A stretch of DNA of 36,116 nucleotides from Betaproteobacteria bacterium (GTDB taxonomy: Bacteria; Pseudomonadota; Gammaproteobacteria; Burkholderiales; SG8-39), in assembly GCA_022340705.1 (NCBI GenBank), contig JAJDNJ010000144.1:1-36116 (forward strand), in the 5' to 3' direction. The stretch's first letter is position 1. The number at the start of each line of letters is the position of its first letter. Below the pieces are notes generated by a model. That model had not been told where the DNA came from. It made no database searches and worked only from the letters and a program-made list of their open reading frames with translations. The translations under genes were made by a program, and so were the position numbers. Below are positions 1-7,187 of this stretch, piece after piece.

Positions 1-990
1 GCGGGTGTCGCCTTGACCGTGTCGAGTCATCTCGCGTTTGCCGCGTTCGCGGCCGGCTTCTGGGACGCGCTCGCCCTGCGCATGCTCGCCGGCGTGGGCT
101 GGGCGGGCACCTACATGACCGGGTTGAAGCTGCTCGCCGACCGGGTCGACGCGCAGTGGATGTCGCGCGCGGTCGCCGGCCACGCGGCGAGCATCGGTGT
201 CTCCGGGGCCCTGTCGTTCATGTTCGCCGCGGGGCTCGCGGGCGTCTGGGGCTGGCGGGGCGCCTTCGTCGCGGCCGGCGCCTGCGCCGCGCTCGGCTGG
301 ATGCTGGTCGCGCTCGGTGCGCCGCGTGCGCTGCCACGGCCGCATACCGCGGAACGCGCGGCGCTGTTCGATTTCCGCCCGGTGCTGCGCAACCGTTCGG
401 CGATGGCCTACGCGGTCGCCTACGGCGTGCACACCTTCGAGATGAGTGCGCTGCGCGGCTGGGTGGTGGCCTTTCTCGGGTTCGTGGCGGCTTCGACCGC
501 GACCACCACCTGGCTCGCGCCGGCGACAGTGGCGACCGTGATGGCGCTACTCGGGACCTGGGCGAGCGTCGCCGGCAACGAATGGTCGATCCGCTGGGGG
601 CGCAAGCGCCTGATCGCCGTGGCGATGCTCGGTGCCGCCGTGCTCGCGCTTGCGCTGGGCGTCCTCGGACCGCGAGGCTATGGCCTGGCGACGGTCCTTG
701 TGCTGGCCTGGGCGGTTCTCATCTGGCTCGACTCGGCCTCGCTCACCGCGGGCGCAGCGGGCAGCGCCGATCCCGCGCGGCGCGGCGCGACGCTCGCGGT
801 GCACTCGATGCTCGGTTATCTGGGCGGCTTCGTCGGCCCGTTTGCCGTCGGCTGGGCGCTCGATCTCGCCGGCGGCATGTCGCCGCGCGGCTGGGCGTTC
901 GCCTTTGGGCTGGTCGCGCTCGTGGTCGTCGCCGGGTTCTGGGCGCACCGCCGCCTGGGGCCGGGGCCTTTGCCGGGCGACCACAGATAA
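1..990 (+). CDS. MFS transporter, 5'-truncated by window edge
   Basis: The frame is open from base 1 to a TAA at 988-990, so the true start lies outside the window. The visible 330 or so residues are very hydrophobic and alternate between membrane segments and short basic loops, as in the major facilitator superfamily (usually about 400 residues, 12 segments). A segment ending in RMLAGVGWAGTYMTGLKLLADR looks like the third and fourth helices, so about 70-80 residues are missing. A basic RWGRKR stretch near residue 195 fits the cytoplasmic loop motif that starts the second six-helix half. Substrate cannot be told from sequence. It would act in the inner membrane as a secondary carrier. Confident on superfamily, not on cargo. 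Confidence 0.85.
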   Translation, partial: AGVALTVSSHLAFAAFAAGFWDALALRMLAGVGWAGTYMTGLKLLADRVDAQWMSRAVAGHAASIGVSGALSFMFAAGLAGVWGWRGAFVAAGACAALGWMLVALGAPRALPRPHTAERAALFDFRPVLRNRSAMAYAVAYGVHTFEMSALRGWVVAFLGFVAASTATTTWLAPATVATVMALLGTWASVAGNEWSIRWGRKRLIAVAMLGAAVLALALGVLGPRGYGLATVLVLAWAVLIWLDSASLTAGAAGSADPARRGATLAVHSMLGYLGGFVGPFAVGWALDLAGGMSPRGWAFAFGLVALVVVAGFWAHRRLGPGPLPGDHR

Positions 991-1126
991 CCGGATCCTG
1001 CAGCGCCGCTCGTCCGCCGGGTACCGCCGCCCGTCGGTCCCGAGCGTCAGAGACTGTGGCGAACGGGATTCCTTCCTCCCCGGGCGGTTTGCTTGCGCGC
1101 GATGCTGGGCGCGTGCGAGGTGACCC

Positions 1127-1447
1127 ATGAACACGCAAACGCAGCGCAGCAAATACGCCCGACTCGAATCGGATCTGGTCGCGCGCATGGACAGCCTGTT
1201 CCGGCGCTTTCCCGTGCTGTACGGCTTCTCGGTGCAGGATCGCTCGAACGTGACCCGTGAGCGGGTCGTCCAGGGGCTGCGTGACGATCTCTATCTGGCC
1301 GACGTCGTCGCCCAGTGGCCGCTGAGCGGCGAGCAGGCCGAGGCGCTGGTCGAAGAGATTTCGCTGGCGCTGTTCGAGCTGGTCGAAGAGCGCCCGGAAG
1401 CGAGTGCGCTGCTGCGCGGGCGCACCTTCGCCCGGGTCCTGCACTGA
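1127..1447 (+). CDS. Hypothetical protein, 106 aa, soluble
   Basis: I do not recognise this protein. The ATG at 1127 is preceded by GAGGTGA at 1117-1123, a good Shine-Dalgarno with about 6 bases from the GAGG to the start. The product is soluble and mainly helical: an N-terminal charged helix, a short aromatic stretch around FRRFPVLYGFSV, then a long acidic amphipathic helix (EQAEALVEEISLALFELVEE). It has no cysteine cluster, signal peptide or membrane segment. It lies 136 bases after the MFS gene on the same strand and is convergent with the FHA-cyclase gene, whose stop is 31 bases away. No clear terminator separates the two ends. Function unknown. Confidence 0.65.
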   Translation: MNTQTQRSKYARLESDLVARMDSLFRRFPVLYGFSVQDRSNVTRERVVQGLRDDLYLADVVAQWPLSGEQAEALVEEISLALFELVEERPEASALLRGRTFARVLH

Positions 1448-1478
1448 CCCCGGCGTACCGAAGCCGCGGGGCTCCCGC

Positions 1479-2384
1479 CTAATCGCAGACGAACTCGACC
1501 AGCTCGGCGGCCGTCTCGCGCGGCTGGCCGAGCGCGATCACCCCGCGTCCGTGCAGGACGCATTCCTCGCGTCGCAGGACGAGCTCGCGGTCGCCCGCGA
1601 TGGTGAGGTAGGTGCCGTTCGCGCTGTGGTCGACGAGCACGAACTTGCCCGAGCGATGCTCGATGTGTCCGTGCTCGCGCGAGGCCATGCGCTCCGGAAC
1701 GACCACATCGGAGCTCTGGTCGCGCCCCAGGGAAAGGCTGTTGTGAGTTTCGTCGAGCACGATTTCGCGATTGCGGTAGTGCAGGCGGAGCCGTGCGTGG
1801 CCGGTCGAGGCGCCGAGCGTCGGCATCATCGCGGTGGCGTCGGCGCTCGTCTTCCAGGTCAGCTCGCAGATCGCGATGTCATCGTTCTTGCCCTTGACCG
1901 GGATCGAGTAGAGCGGCCGGCAGGCGGCGCGCAATCCCTTGGCCAGGCGCTGGGTGGTGTCCTGCGACAGGATGATCTGGCCGCGCGAGGCGACGTCGGC
2001 CAGCCGCGAGGCGAGGTTCACGGTGTCGCCGAACAGGTCGTCGCCGCGCTCGACTGCGGGGCCATAGTGAAAGCCGATGCGTACGCCGAGCTTGTTGCCC
2101 GAGACCGGCTCGAGCGTGTCGACGCGCAGCTGGATCTGAAGCGCGGCGCGCGCCGCGGCATCCGCCGAGGCGAACGCCGACATGACCTCGTCGCCAATCG
2201 TCTTGATGACGCGCCCGCCGGTGGCTTCGGTGCGTTCGCGGAAGATCTCGAGGCAGTTGCCGATCGCGGACATCGCGAGGCTGTCGCCGACGGTGTCGTA
2301 CAGCCGCGTGCTGCCGGCGACGTCCGCGAAGAGCACCGCGAACGAGGTGGGTACCAGAGTTTCTTCGCCCGACACCAAGACCAA
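1479..2384 (-). CDS. Class III adenylate cyclase with C-terminal FHA domain
   Basis: Predicted soluble enzyme making cAMP from ATP. With a TTG start at 2384 the product is 301 aa; AAAGGG at 2396-2391 lies six bases upstream and decides this start, although TTG 2378 or GTG 2375 are possible. The cyclase domain (about 12-175) has both metal-binding aspartates, D21 in FADVAGST and D65 in KTIGDE, the adenine-selecting pair K61 and D116, and the transition-state residues N123 and R127 in VNLASR. These are canonical, so ATP is the expected substrate. Residues about 198-285 form an FHA domain (SLGRDQSSDVVV, SREHGHIE, NGTYL), a family that binds phosphothreonine. The start lies 12 bases past the stop of the Ser/Thr kinase gene, so the two are very probably cotranscribed and the kinase may control the cyclase. 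Confidence 0.88.
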   Translation of the reverse strand: MVLVSGEETLVPTSFAVLFADVAGSTRLYDTVGDSLAMSAIGNCLEIFRERTEATGGRVIKTIGDEVMSAFASADAAARAALQIQLRVDTLEPVSGNKLGVRIGFHYGPAVERGDDLFGDTVNLASRLADVASRGQIILSQDTTQRLAKGLRAACRPLYSIPVKGKNDDIAICELTWKTSADATAMMPTLGASTGHARLRLHYRNREIVLDETHNSLSLGRDQSSDVVVPERMASREHGHIEHRSGKFVLVDHSANGTYLTIAGDRELVLRREECVLHGRGVIALGQPRETAAELVEFVCD

Positions 2385-2395
2385 GCGCGACCCTT

Positions 2396-4201
2396 TCAGC
2401 GCTTCAGGCGCTTCTCGAATGCGTTGTCCACGCCGAGGACGAGGCGCGCGAGATCGTCGGCGATCTCGTGCACGAATTCCTTCCCCGCCAGCGTCGTGCG
2501 CGAGCTGCCGATGCGCCCCACGTTGAGCAGCTCGACGTGCACCGCCGCGTTGTCGTAATCGGCGCGCAGCACCACCTCGCAGCGGATCGGCCCGTTCAGC
2601 ACATAGGTGCCTGCCATGGATTTGCCGAAGTCGTCCTTTTTGGTCTCCTCGAACTCGAACGGGACGCGATGCTTCTTGAGGAAGTCGCCGCAGCGCTGCA
2701 CCTCGCCGCCCACCGTCTCGATCTGGGTCGGCTTGATGTAGCGTGCCCGGAAGCGCATCTGGATATGGTCGATGACGTCCTTGCCGTCGACCTTGGCCGG
2801 GCGGTAGTCGCAGAACGCGTCGGACAGGGTCACCGGCGAAGGCGACTTGAGAAAGAGGAACTCGAGCGGTCGTCCGGTGGTCGGCGTGACGCCGTTCATC
2901 TCGGTCGAGAACTCGGCGAGGTACTGAAAGGCGGTCTGCAGGTTCTTGTGGATGTGATCGATCGTCTCGGCGCGCACGCGCACCTTGTCCTCGAGCGGCC
3001 CGCGCTCGGCGGCCTGGCGCTTGAGCAGCTCGAGCGCGCCGCGCCGGATCGCGGTGGTGTCGGGTCCGAGCGGTCCCTCGCGCGTGCGATCGAAATCCTC
3101 GCGCTTGCGCGCTTCGGCCTTCGCCCACTCGTCGAGCGCCTCCTTTTTCTTGCGCAGCTCCGCTGCCTCGCGCGCGACCCGCTCGCGCTCCTGGGTCTCG
3201 AAGTCGGAGGAAAAAGAATCCAGATCCGCGAGCAGCTTCTCGCGCACCTTCTCCTCGAGCGGCCCGCGCACCAGCGTCGAGTCCGGGTTGGCGTTGAGCG
3301 GAATCGTGCGCGTGGTGACCGATTGCCCGAGGGGCTGGGTGTCGGCGAGCGAATCGACGTCCTCGCCGCTCGGCCGCAGGTCCTTGTAGTTGCGCAGGTC
3401 GCGCGCCATCTCGCCAGCGGTCTGGTAGCGTCCTTCGGGCGTCTTGGCCAGCGCGCGGCTCAGGATGACGTCGAAGCCGACGGGAATCTCGGGATTGATG
3501 TCGCAGACCGGCTGATGCGGATCGCGCGCAATGCGATTCATCAGGGTCAGCACCGTCGAGTCGTTCGGGCTCTCGAACGGGGTGCGGTAGACGAGCAGCT
3601 CGTAGAGCACGACGCCGAGCGAAAAGATGTCCGAACGCGGGTCGACCGGCTGGCCGAGGACCTGCTCGGGCGACATGTATTTCGGCGAGCCCAGCGCCAT
3701 GCCGGTCTGGGTCATCGTCGAGGACTGCAGATGCGCGACGCCGAAGTCGGTGAGCTTGGCGCGTCCCGAGGGCGACACCATCACGTTCGCCGGCTTGACG
3801 TCGCGGTGCACGATCGAATAGCCGCGCGCATGGTCGAGCCCGTCGGCGATCTGCGCGATCAGGTCGGCGACCCGGTCATGCGGCAGGCGCTCGCCGGCCT
3901 TCGAGATCTGCTGCAACGAGCGGCCTTCGAGAAACTCCATCGCGATGTAGGCGATGCCGTCCTGCTCGCCGACGTCGTAGATCGTGACCACGTTCGGGTG
4001 ATTCAGGCGGCCGGCGGACTTCGCCTCGCGCAGGAAGCGCTCGCGCACCTCCTCGAGCGCCTCGGGCGGCAGTGCCGGATTGAGCGTCTTGATCGCGACC
4101 TCGCGCTCGATGAGCGGATCGACTGCGCGATAGACCATTCCCATCGCGCCTCTGCCCAGTTCGCCGGTGATTCGGTATCGTCCGAAGGTTTTTTCTGTCA
4201 C
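2396..4201 (-). CDS. Ser/Thr protein kinase with coiled coil and unknown C-terminal domain
   Basis: Eukaryotic-like (Hanks-type) Ser/Thr kinase, 601 aa if started at GTG 4201. I chose this start because the kinase fold begins at once (FGRYRITGELGRGAMG); a TTG at 4255 would add 18 residues of no clear use. Motifs present are the glycine loop (15-21), K38 in VAIKT, HRDVKPAN with D134, DFG with D152, and SPEQ. All catalytic residues are intact. The activation loop has several threonines and serines (SSTMTQTG) suited to autophosphorylation. There is no transmembrane helix or PASTA domain, so it is predicted cytoplasmic. Residues about 330-400 are a highly charged coiled coil, and about 430-600 form a globular region I cannot assign. 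The FHA-cyclase gene follows directly, giving a likely phosphothreonine reader. Confidence 0.9.
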   Translation of the reverse strand: MTEKTFGRYRITGELGRGAMGMVYRAVDPLIEREVAIKTLNPALPPEALEEVRERFLREAKSAGRLNHPNVVTIYDVGEQDGIAYIAMEFLEGRSLQQISKAGERLPHDRVADLIAQIADGLDHARGYSIVHRDVKPANVMVSPSGRAKLTDFGVAHLQSSTMTQTGMALGSPKYMSPEQVLGQPVDPRSDIFSLGVVLYELLVYRTPFESPNDSTVLTLMNRIARDPHQPVCDINPEIPVGFDVILSRALAKTPEGRYQTAGEMARDLRNYKDLRPSGEDVDSLADTQPLGQSVTTRTIPLNANPDSTLVRGPLEEKVREKLLADLDSFSSDFETQERERVAREAAELRKKKEALDEWAKAEARKREDFDRTREGPLGPDTTAIRRGALELLKRQAAERGPLEDKVRVRAETIDHIHKNLQTAFQYLAEFSTEMNGVTPTTGRPLEFLFLKSPSPVTLSDAFCDYRPAKVDGKDVIDHIQMRFRARYIKPTQIETVGGEVQRCGDFLKKHRVPFEFEETKKDDFGKSMAGTYVLNGPIRCEVVLRADYDNAAVHVELLNVGRIGSSRTTLAGKEFVHEIADDLARLVLGVDNAFEKRLKR

Positions 4202-4336
4202 GTAAATCGAAGGGCGAAAATGCCCCGGATTCAATGCGTTCCGATAATAAACCAATCTGGCGTCTCATACGTCGTGATCCGACGTCGGATTGTGAAGGCT
4301 GCCGCGCTCGGACGAGGGGCGATCGCGCGAAAGCGT

Positions 4337-5734
4337 TCAACGCGGCAGGGAGAGCTGTGCAATTATCCCTTTGTTCTGCGGACCGCTCTGTAGTACCAGA
4401 TCCCCGCCGTGCCAGCGCGCGATGTTGCGCGCGATGCTGAGTCCCAGCCCGCTGCCGCCGCTCGCGCGATTGCGCGAGCCCTCGAGCCGGTAGAACGGTT
4501 CGAACACGCGCTCGAGGGCCTCCTCCGGAATGCCGGGTCCGTCGTCCTCGACGCGGATTCTCAGGCGCCGCGCGTCGTCGTCGATGACGATGCGCGCGCG
4601 CTCGCCGTAGCGGATCGCGTTGCCGACCAGGTTGTCGAGGCAGCGGCGCAGGGCCTCGGGATGGGCGGGGTAGGTCGCGCGTGGCGCGCCACGCAGCTCC
4701 ACGCTGGCCCCCATCGCGCGCCAGTCCTCGGCGATGCTCTCGACCAGAGCGCCGATGTCGGTCGGCTGGCGGCGCGGCTCGTGACCGAGGCTGCGGAAGA
4801 ACTCGAGGCTCGAGCCGACCATCGCCTCCATCTCTTGCAGATCGTGCAGGAACTTGCCGCGCAAGGCTTCGTCGTCGAGCATCTCGCTGCGCAGCCGCAT
4901 GCGTGTGATCGGCGTTTTCAGGTCGTGCGAGACGGCGCGCAGCAGCTCGGCGCGCTCGAGCAGGTAGTTGCGCACGCGCGTCTGCATCGCATTGAACGAG
5001 CGGATCACGCGGCGCACTTCTTCCGGGCCATCCTCGGGTAGCGGCGGTCCCTCCAAATCCGCACCGATCGACTCGGCGCCGCGCGCGAGTCGGGCGAGGG
5101 GTCGCGTCACCATGCCGACCACGAGCACGGCGAGCGCGAAGAAGATCGCGAGCCACAGCGCGAGGCGCGGCACCAGCGTTTCCAGCCGGCCGAGTCGCTC
5201 CTGGGGCACGCGCGCAACGAACATCGCGTACGTGCCGTCCTCGAGTCGGATCTGGGCGACGACCGCAAAAGGCCCGGGTTGCAGGAAATAGAAATGGCGC
5301 CCGACCCAGAGGTCGAATGCGCTCGCGTCCGGCCGGGCATGACGCTCATCCCGCGTGCGCGGCAGGCGCGTGATCTCGACGGTCGTCTTGAGGGGCTTGC
5401 CGAGGCTGCGCCGGATCGCGCGCGCGAAGGCGGTTTCGTAGACGTCCAGCTCGGCGTAGCCCTTGCTGATCGCCACCGGCTGCGCGCTGAGCAGGATCTG
5501 GAGGTCGGTGCCGGCGAGCTCCTCGATGACTTCGGCGCGCGCGGCGCTCGGCAACCGGTTGAGCACGCGTGCCGTGTGCGCGATGCGGATTGCGATCTGT
5601 TGCGCGGACAGGCGGTAAACGCTGCTCCCGCGGTCGAGCAGGTTGACCAGCAGGCTCGCCAGCTGCGCAAGCAGCAGGCCCGCTGCCAGCACCAGCACCG
5701 TGCGCCCGAACAGCGAGCGCGGCAGGAGCCGCAT
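4337..5734 (-). CDS. Sensor histidine kinase, EnvZ-like
   Basis: Membrane sensor of 465 aa. Its ATG at 5734 shares one base with the TGA of the regulator gene, so the pair is translationally coupled. It has a first membrane helix at about 10-32, a periplasmic sensor region at about 35-188, a second helix at about 190-210, a HAMP linker, the phospho-acceptor H270 in AVSHDLKTP, then an HATPase domain with an N-box (NLVGNAIRYG), DDGPGI and GGSGLGLSIA. The SHDLKTPITRMRLR H-box is typical of the EnvZ/RstB group. The periplasmic part has no recognisable ligand-binding motif, so the signal is unknown. It should phosphorylate the OmpR-type regulator encoded just upstream. Confidence 0.93.
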   Translation of the reverse strand: MRLLPRSLFGRTVLVLAAGLLLAQLASLLVNLLDRGSSVYRLSAQQIAIRIAHTARVLNRLPSAARAEVIEELAGTDLQILLSAQPVAISKGYAELDVYETAFARAIRRSLGKPLKTTVEITRLPRTRDERHARPDASAFDLWVGRHFYFLQPGPFAVVAQIRLEDGTYAMFVARVPQERLGRLETLVPRLALWLAIFFALAVLVVGMVTRPLARLARGAESIGADLEGPPLPEDGPEEVRRVIRSFNAMQTRVRNYLLERAELLRAVSHDLKTPITRMRLRSEMLDDEALRGKFLHDLQEMEAMVGSSLEFFRSLGHEPRRQPTDIGALVESIAEDWRAMGASVELRGAPRATYPAHPEALRRCLDNLVGNAIRYGERARIVIDDDARRLRIRVEDDGPGIPEEALERVFEPFYRLEGSRNRASGGSGLGLSIARNIARWHGGDLVLQSGPQNKGIIAQLSLPR

Positions 5735-6450
5735 CAGTCGATCCGTTCGACCTGCGCGGCGAGCACGTAGCCGCCGTTGCGCACCGTCTTGATGATGCGC
5801 GGCTCGCGCGCGTCGTCCTTCAGGCGCTGGCGCAGGCGGCTGACCTGGACGTCGATCGCGCGGTCGAAGGGCGTCGCCTCGCGTCCGAGCGTGAGGTCCA
5901 TCAGCTGATTGCGGTCGAGCACGCGGTTCGGATGGGTGACGAGAATCTGCAGCAGGCGGAACTCGGTGCCGGACAGCGGCACGACGACACCGTCGGGTGC
6001 GATCAGATGACGTGCCGCAAGATCCACGATCCATCCGGCGAAACGCAGCCGATGGCCTTCGCTGCGCGCGGCCGGCAGGCTGCGCGCGCGCCGCAAAATC
6101 CCTTTCATGCGCGCGAGCAGCTCGCGCGGGTTGAACGGCTTGGCCAGATAGTCGTCGGCGCCCATCTCGATGCCGACAATGCGATCGACTTCGTCGCCGC
6201 GCGCGGTCAGCATGATCACCGGCAGGTTGGAACGCGAGCGCAGATCGCGGCACAACGCCAGGCCGTCTTCACCCGGCAGCATCACGTCGAGCACCACGAT
6301 ATCCGGGTTGGCGCTGTCTAGCAGCTGACGCATCTCGCGCCCGTCGCAGGCCGTCGAGACGCGGAATCCGCTGCGGCTGAGGTACTCGGAGAGCAATGCA
6401 CGCAGCTCGGCGTCGTCGTCGACAACCAGGACGTGATCGGTGTGCGTCAT
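5734..6450 (-). CDS. OmpR-family response regulator
   Basis: DNA-binding regulator of 238 aa. The receiver domain (about 5-120) has the acidic pair D11/D12, phospho-acceptor D55 in VVLDVMLPG, T in MLTARG and K in LAKPF. The C-terminal winged helix (about 140-235) has the OmpR-type sequence PLSGTEFRLLQIL, a recognition region around DRAIDVQVSRLRQRL and a terminal YVLAAQ hairpin. ATG 6450 is the first methionine and directly precedes the receiver fold (THTDHVLVVDDD). It overlaps the histidine kinase gene downstream. The divergent upstream region carries two TGTAACG repeats ten bases apart, the arrangement OmpR-type dimers bind, so autoregulation is likely. Confidence 0.95.
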   Translation of the reverse strand: MTHTDHVLVVDDDAELRALLSEYLSRSGFRVSTACDGREMRQLLDSANPDIVVLDVMLPGEDGLALCRDLRSRSNLPVIMLTARGDEVDRIVGIEMGADDYLAKPFNPRELLARMKGILRRARSLPAARSEGHRLRFAGWIVDLAARHLIAPDGVVVPLSGTEFRLLQILVTHPNRVLDRNQLMDLTLGREATPFDRAIDVQVSRLRQRLKDDAREPRIIKTVRNGGYVLAAQVERID

Positions 6451-6460
6451 CGCGGCGCTA

Positions 6461-6466
6461 TTTATA
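6461..6466 (-). promoter_or_regulatory. Possible -10 element for the two-component operon
   Basis: On the minus strand this reads TATAAA, and it lies just upstream of the ATG at 6450. No good -35 hexamer is seen at the usual distance. Instead the paired TGTAACG repeats begin about 28 bases further upstream, a geometry that fits activator-dependent transcription by an OmpR-type protein. The mRNA leader would be only a few bases long. This is a pattern-based call. Confidence 0.35.
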
Positions 6467-6493
6467 CCGCCGATCGGGCGGGTCGACCGGCTT

Positions 6494-6607
6494 TGTAACG
6501 TCGTGTAACGCGGCCGCGCGTCGACACCGCGCGTTACTTGGCGGCCGCGCGCTGATACCAAGCTCGCGCATTCGGGCATCGAGTCGTTACAGGCGCGCGC
6601 TGTAATG
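6494..6607. promoter_or_regulatory. Operator array of TGTAACG elements in the divergent region
   Basis: Exact TGTAACG occurs at 6494-6500 and 6504-6510, a ten-base period. An inverted partial copy CGTTAC lies at 6532-6537, a perfect inverted copy CGTTACA at 6585-6591, and a one-mismatch copy TGTAATG at 6601-6607. OmpR-family dimers bind tandem half-sites about ten bases apart, and GTTACA is part of the published RstA-type consensus, so the neighbouring regulator is the natural binder. The array lies between the regulator gene (minus) and the lipoprotein gene (plus). TGTAAT at 6601 could instead serve as a -10 box for the plus-strand genes. Confidence 0.55.
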
Positions 6608-6665
6608 GCATCCACGGACAGGCGCTGTGCCGGTCCGCAGAACCCGTAGCGAGAGGATGGACCGG

Positions 6666-6857
6666 ATGCTTCTTCGCCTGAGCGCGCTCGCGATTGCCGC
6701 CATCGGCCTGATCGCCTGCAGCCCGGAGACGGATGCGACGAGCAGCGTGCCGCTGCCGACCCTGTCCAACCCGCTCGGACCGTCATCGAGCCTGTCGACC
6801 GCATCCGAGCGGCCGGAGGCGCAACCGAAGGAAGCCGGCGAGAAGCGGTCGGACTGA
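6666..6857 (+). CDS. Small lipoprotein, 63 aa
   Basis: Predicted exported lipoprotein. I chose ATG 6666 because GAGAGG at 6651-6656 lies nine bases upstream; the ATG at 6657 would directly abut that site. The N-terminus (MLLRLSALAIAAIGLIAC) is a lipoprotein signal with lipobox LIAC, so cleavage and lipidation at the cysteine are expected. The mature part is about 45 residues, rich in Ser, Pro and Glu, with no domain and a charged end (KEAGEKRSD). It is divergent from the two-component operon and 65 bases upstream of another small exported protein. Both may be targets of that pair. Function unknown; it resembles small entericidin-like or envelope lipoproteins only in size. Confidence 0.7.
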   Translation: MLLRLSALAIAAIGLIACSPETDATSSVPLPTLSNPLGPSSSLSTASERPEAQPKEAGEKRSD

Positions 6858-6922
6858 CCGCAGCTCGTCGACAACCGCCCCCGCGTGCCCCCACGCAAAC
6901 CCCTGACCCGAAAGGAAATGCC

Positions 6923-7132
6923 ATGAAGACCCTGCTCGCTGCCCTGATCGCCGGCCTGTTTGGCCTGACCTCGATGTACGCCGTTGCCAGCCCGATCACC
7001 GGCAAGGCCAGCCTGTCGCAAAGCGACGAGAAGAAGACCGACGAAGAGAAGAAGCAGGACTACAAGTCGGAGCAGAAAGCCACCGCTGACGGCGACGAGC
7101 GCGATAACACCGACGAGAAGAAGTCCGACTAA
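6923..7132 (+). CDS. Small secreted highly charged protein, 69 aa
   Basis: Start ATG 6923 follows a clear AAAGGA site at 6911-6916. Residues 1-22 form a classical signal peptide ending in AVAS. The mature part of about 46 residues is almost entirely Lys, Asp, Glu, Ser and Thr, with repeated DEKK-type motifs (SDEKKTDEEKK, NTDEKKSD), and is predicted to be disordered. No cysteine or aromatic core is present apart from one tyrosine. A strong terminator follows 26 bases later, so this closes a two-gene unit with the lipoprotein. I do not recognise a family. A periplasmic role in stress or ion binding is possible, but that is speculation from composition alone. Confidence 0.72.
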   Translation: MKTLLAALIAGLFGLTSMYAVASPITGKASLSQSDEKKTDEEKKQDYKSEQKATADGDERDNTDEKKSD

Positions 7133-7157
7133 GCAACCGATCTACTTGCAGGACGAG

Positions 7158-7179
7158 CGGGGGCTTCGGCCCCCGTTTT
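7158..7179 (+). terminator. Intrinsic terminator with TTCG tetraloop
   Basis: A perfect seven-base-pair stem CGGGGGC/GCCCCCG (7158-7164 with 7169-7175) with a TTCG tetraloop is followed by TTTTG and more Ts. It ends the unit of small exported proteins. The convergent methyltransferase gene stops at 7188, so the site also separates the two converging units. Confidence 0.92.
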
Positions 7180-7187
7180 GTTCTTGC

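Noticed and set aside
1448-1478. Terminator between the convergent ends of the 106-aa gene and the FHA cyclase
   Set aside because: Only a weak, interrupted CCCCG/CGGGG pairing and no T-run on either strand.
4202-4255. Longer kinase N-terminus from TTG 4255
   Set aside because: The added 18 residues have no domain value and no ribosome site; the kinase fold begins just after GTG 4201.
2468-4393. 641-codon plus-strand open frame opposite the Ser/Thr kinase
   Set aside because: Low-complexity translation rich in Arg, Leu, Ala and Val, with no domain or ribosome site; typical of high-GC antisense shadow of a gene with all kinase motifs.
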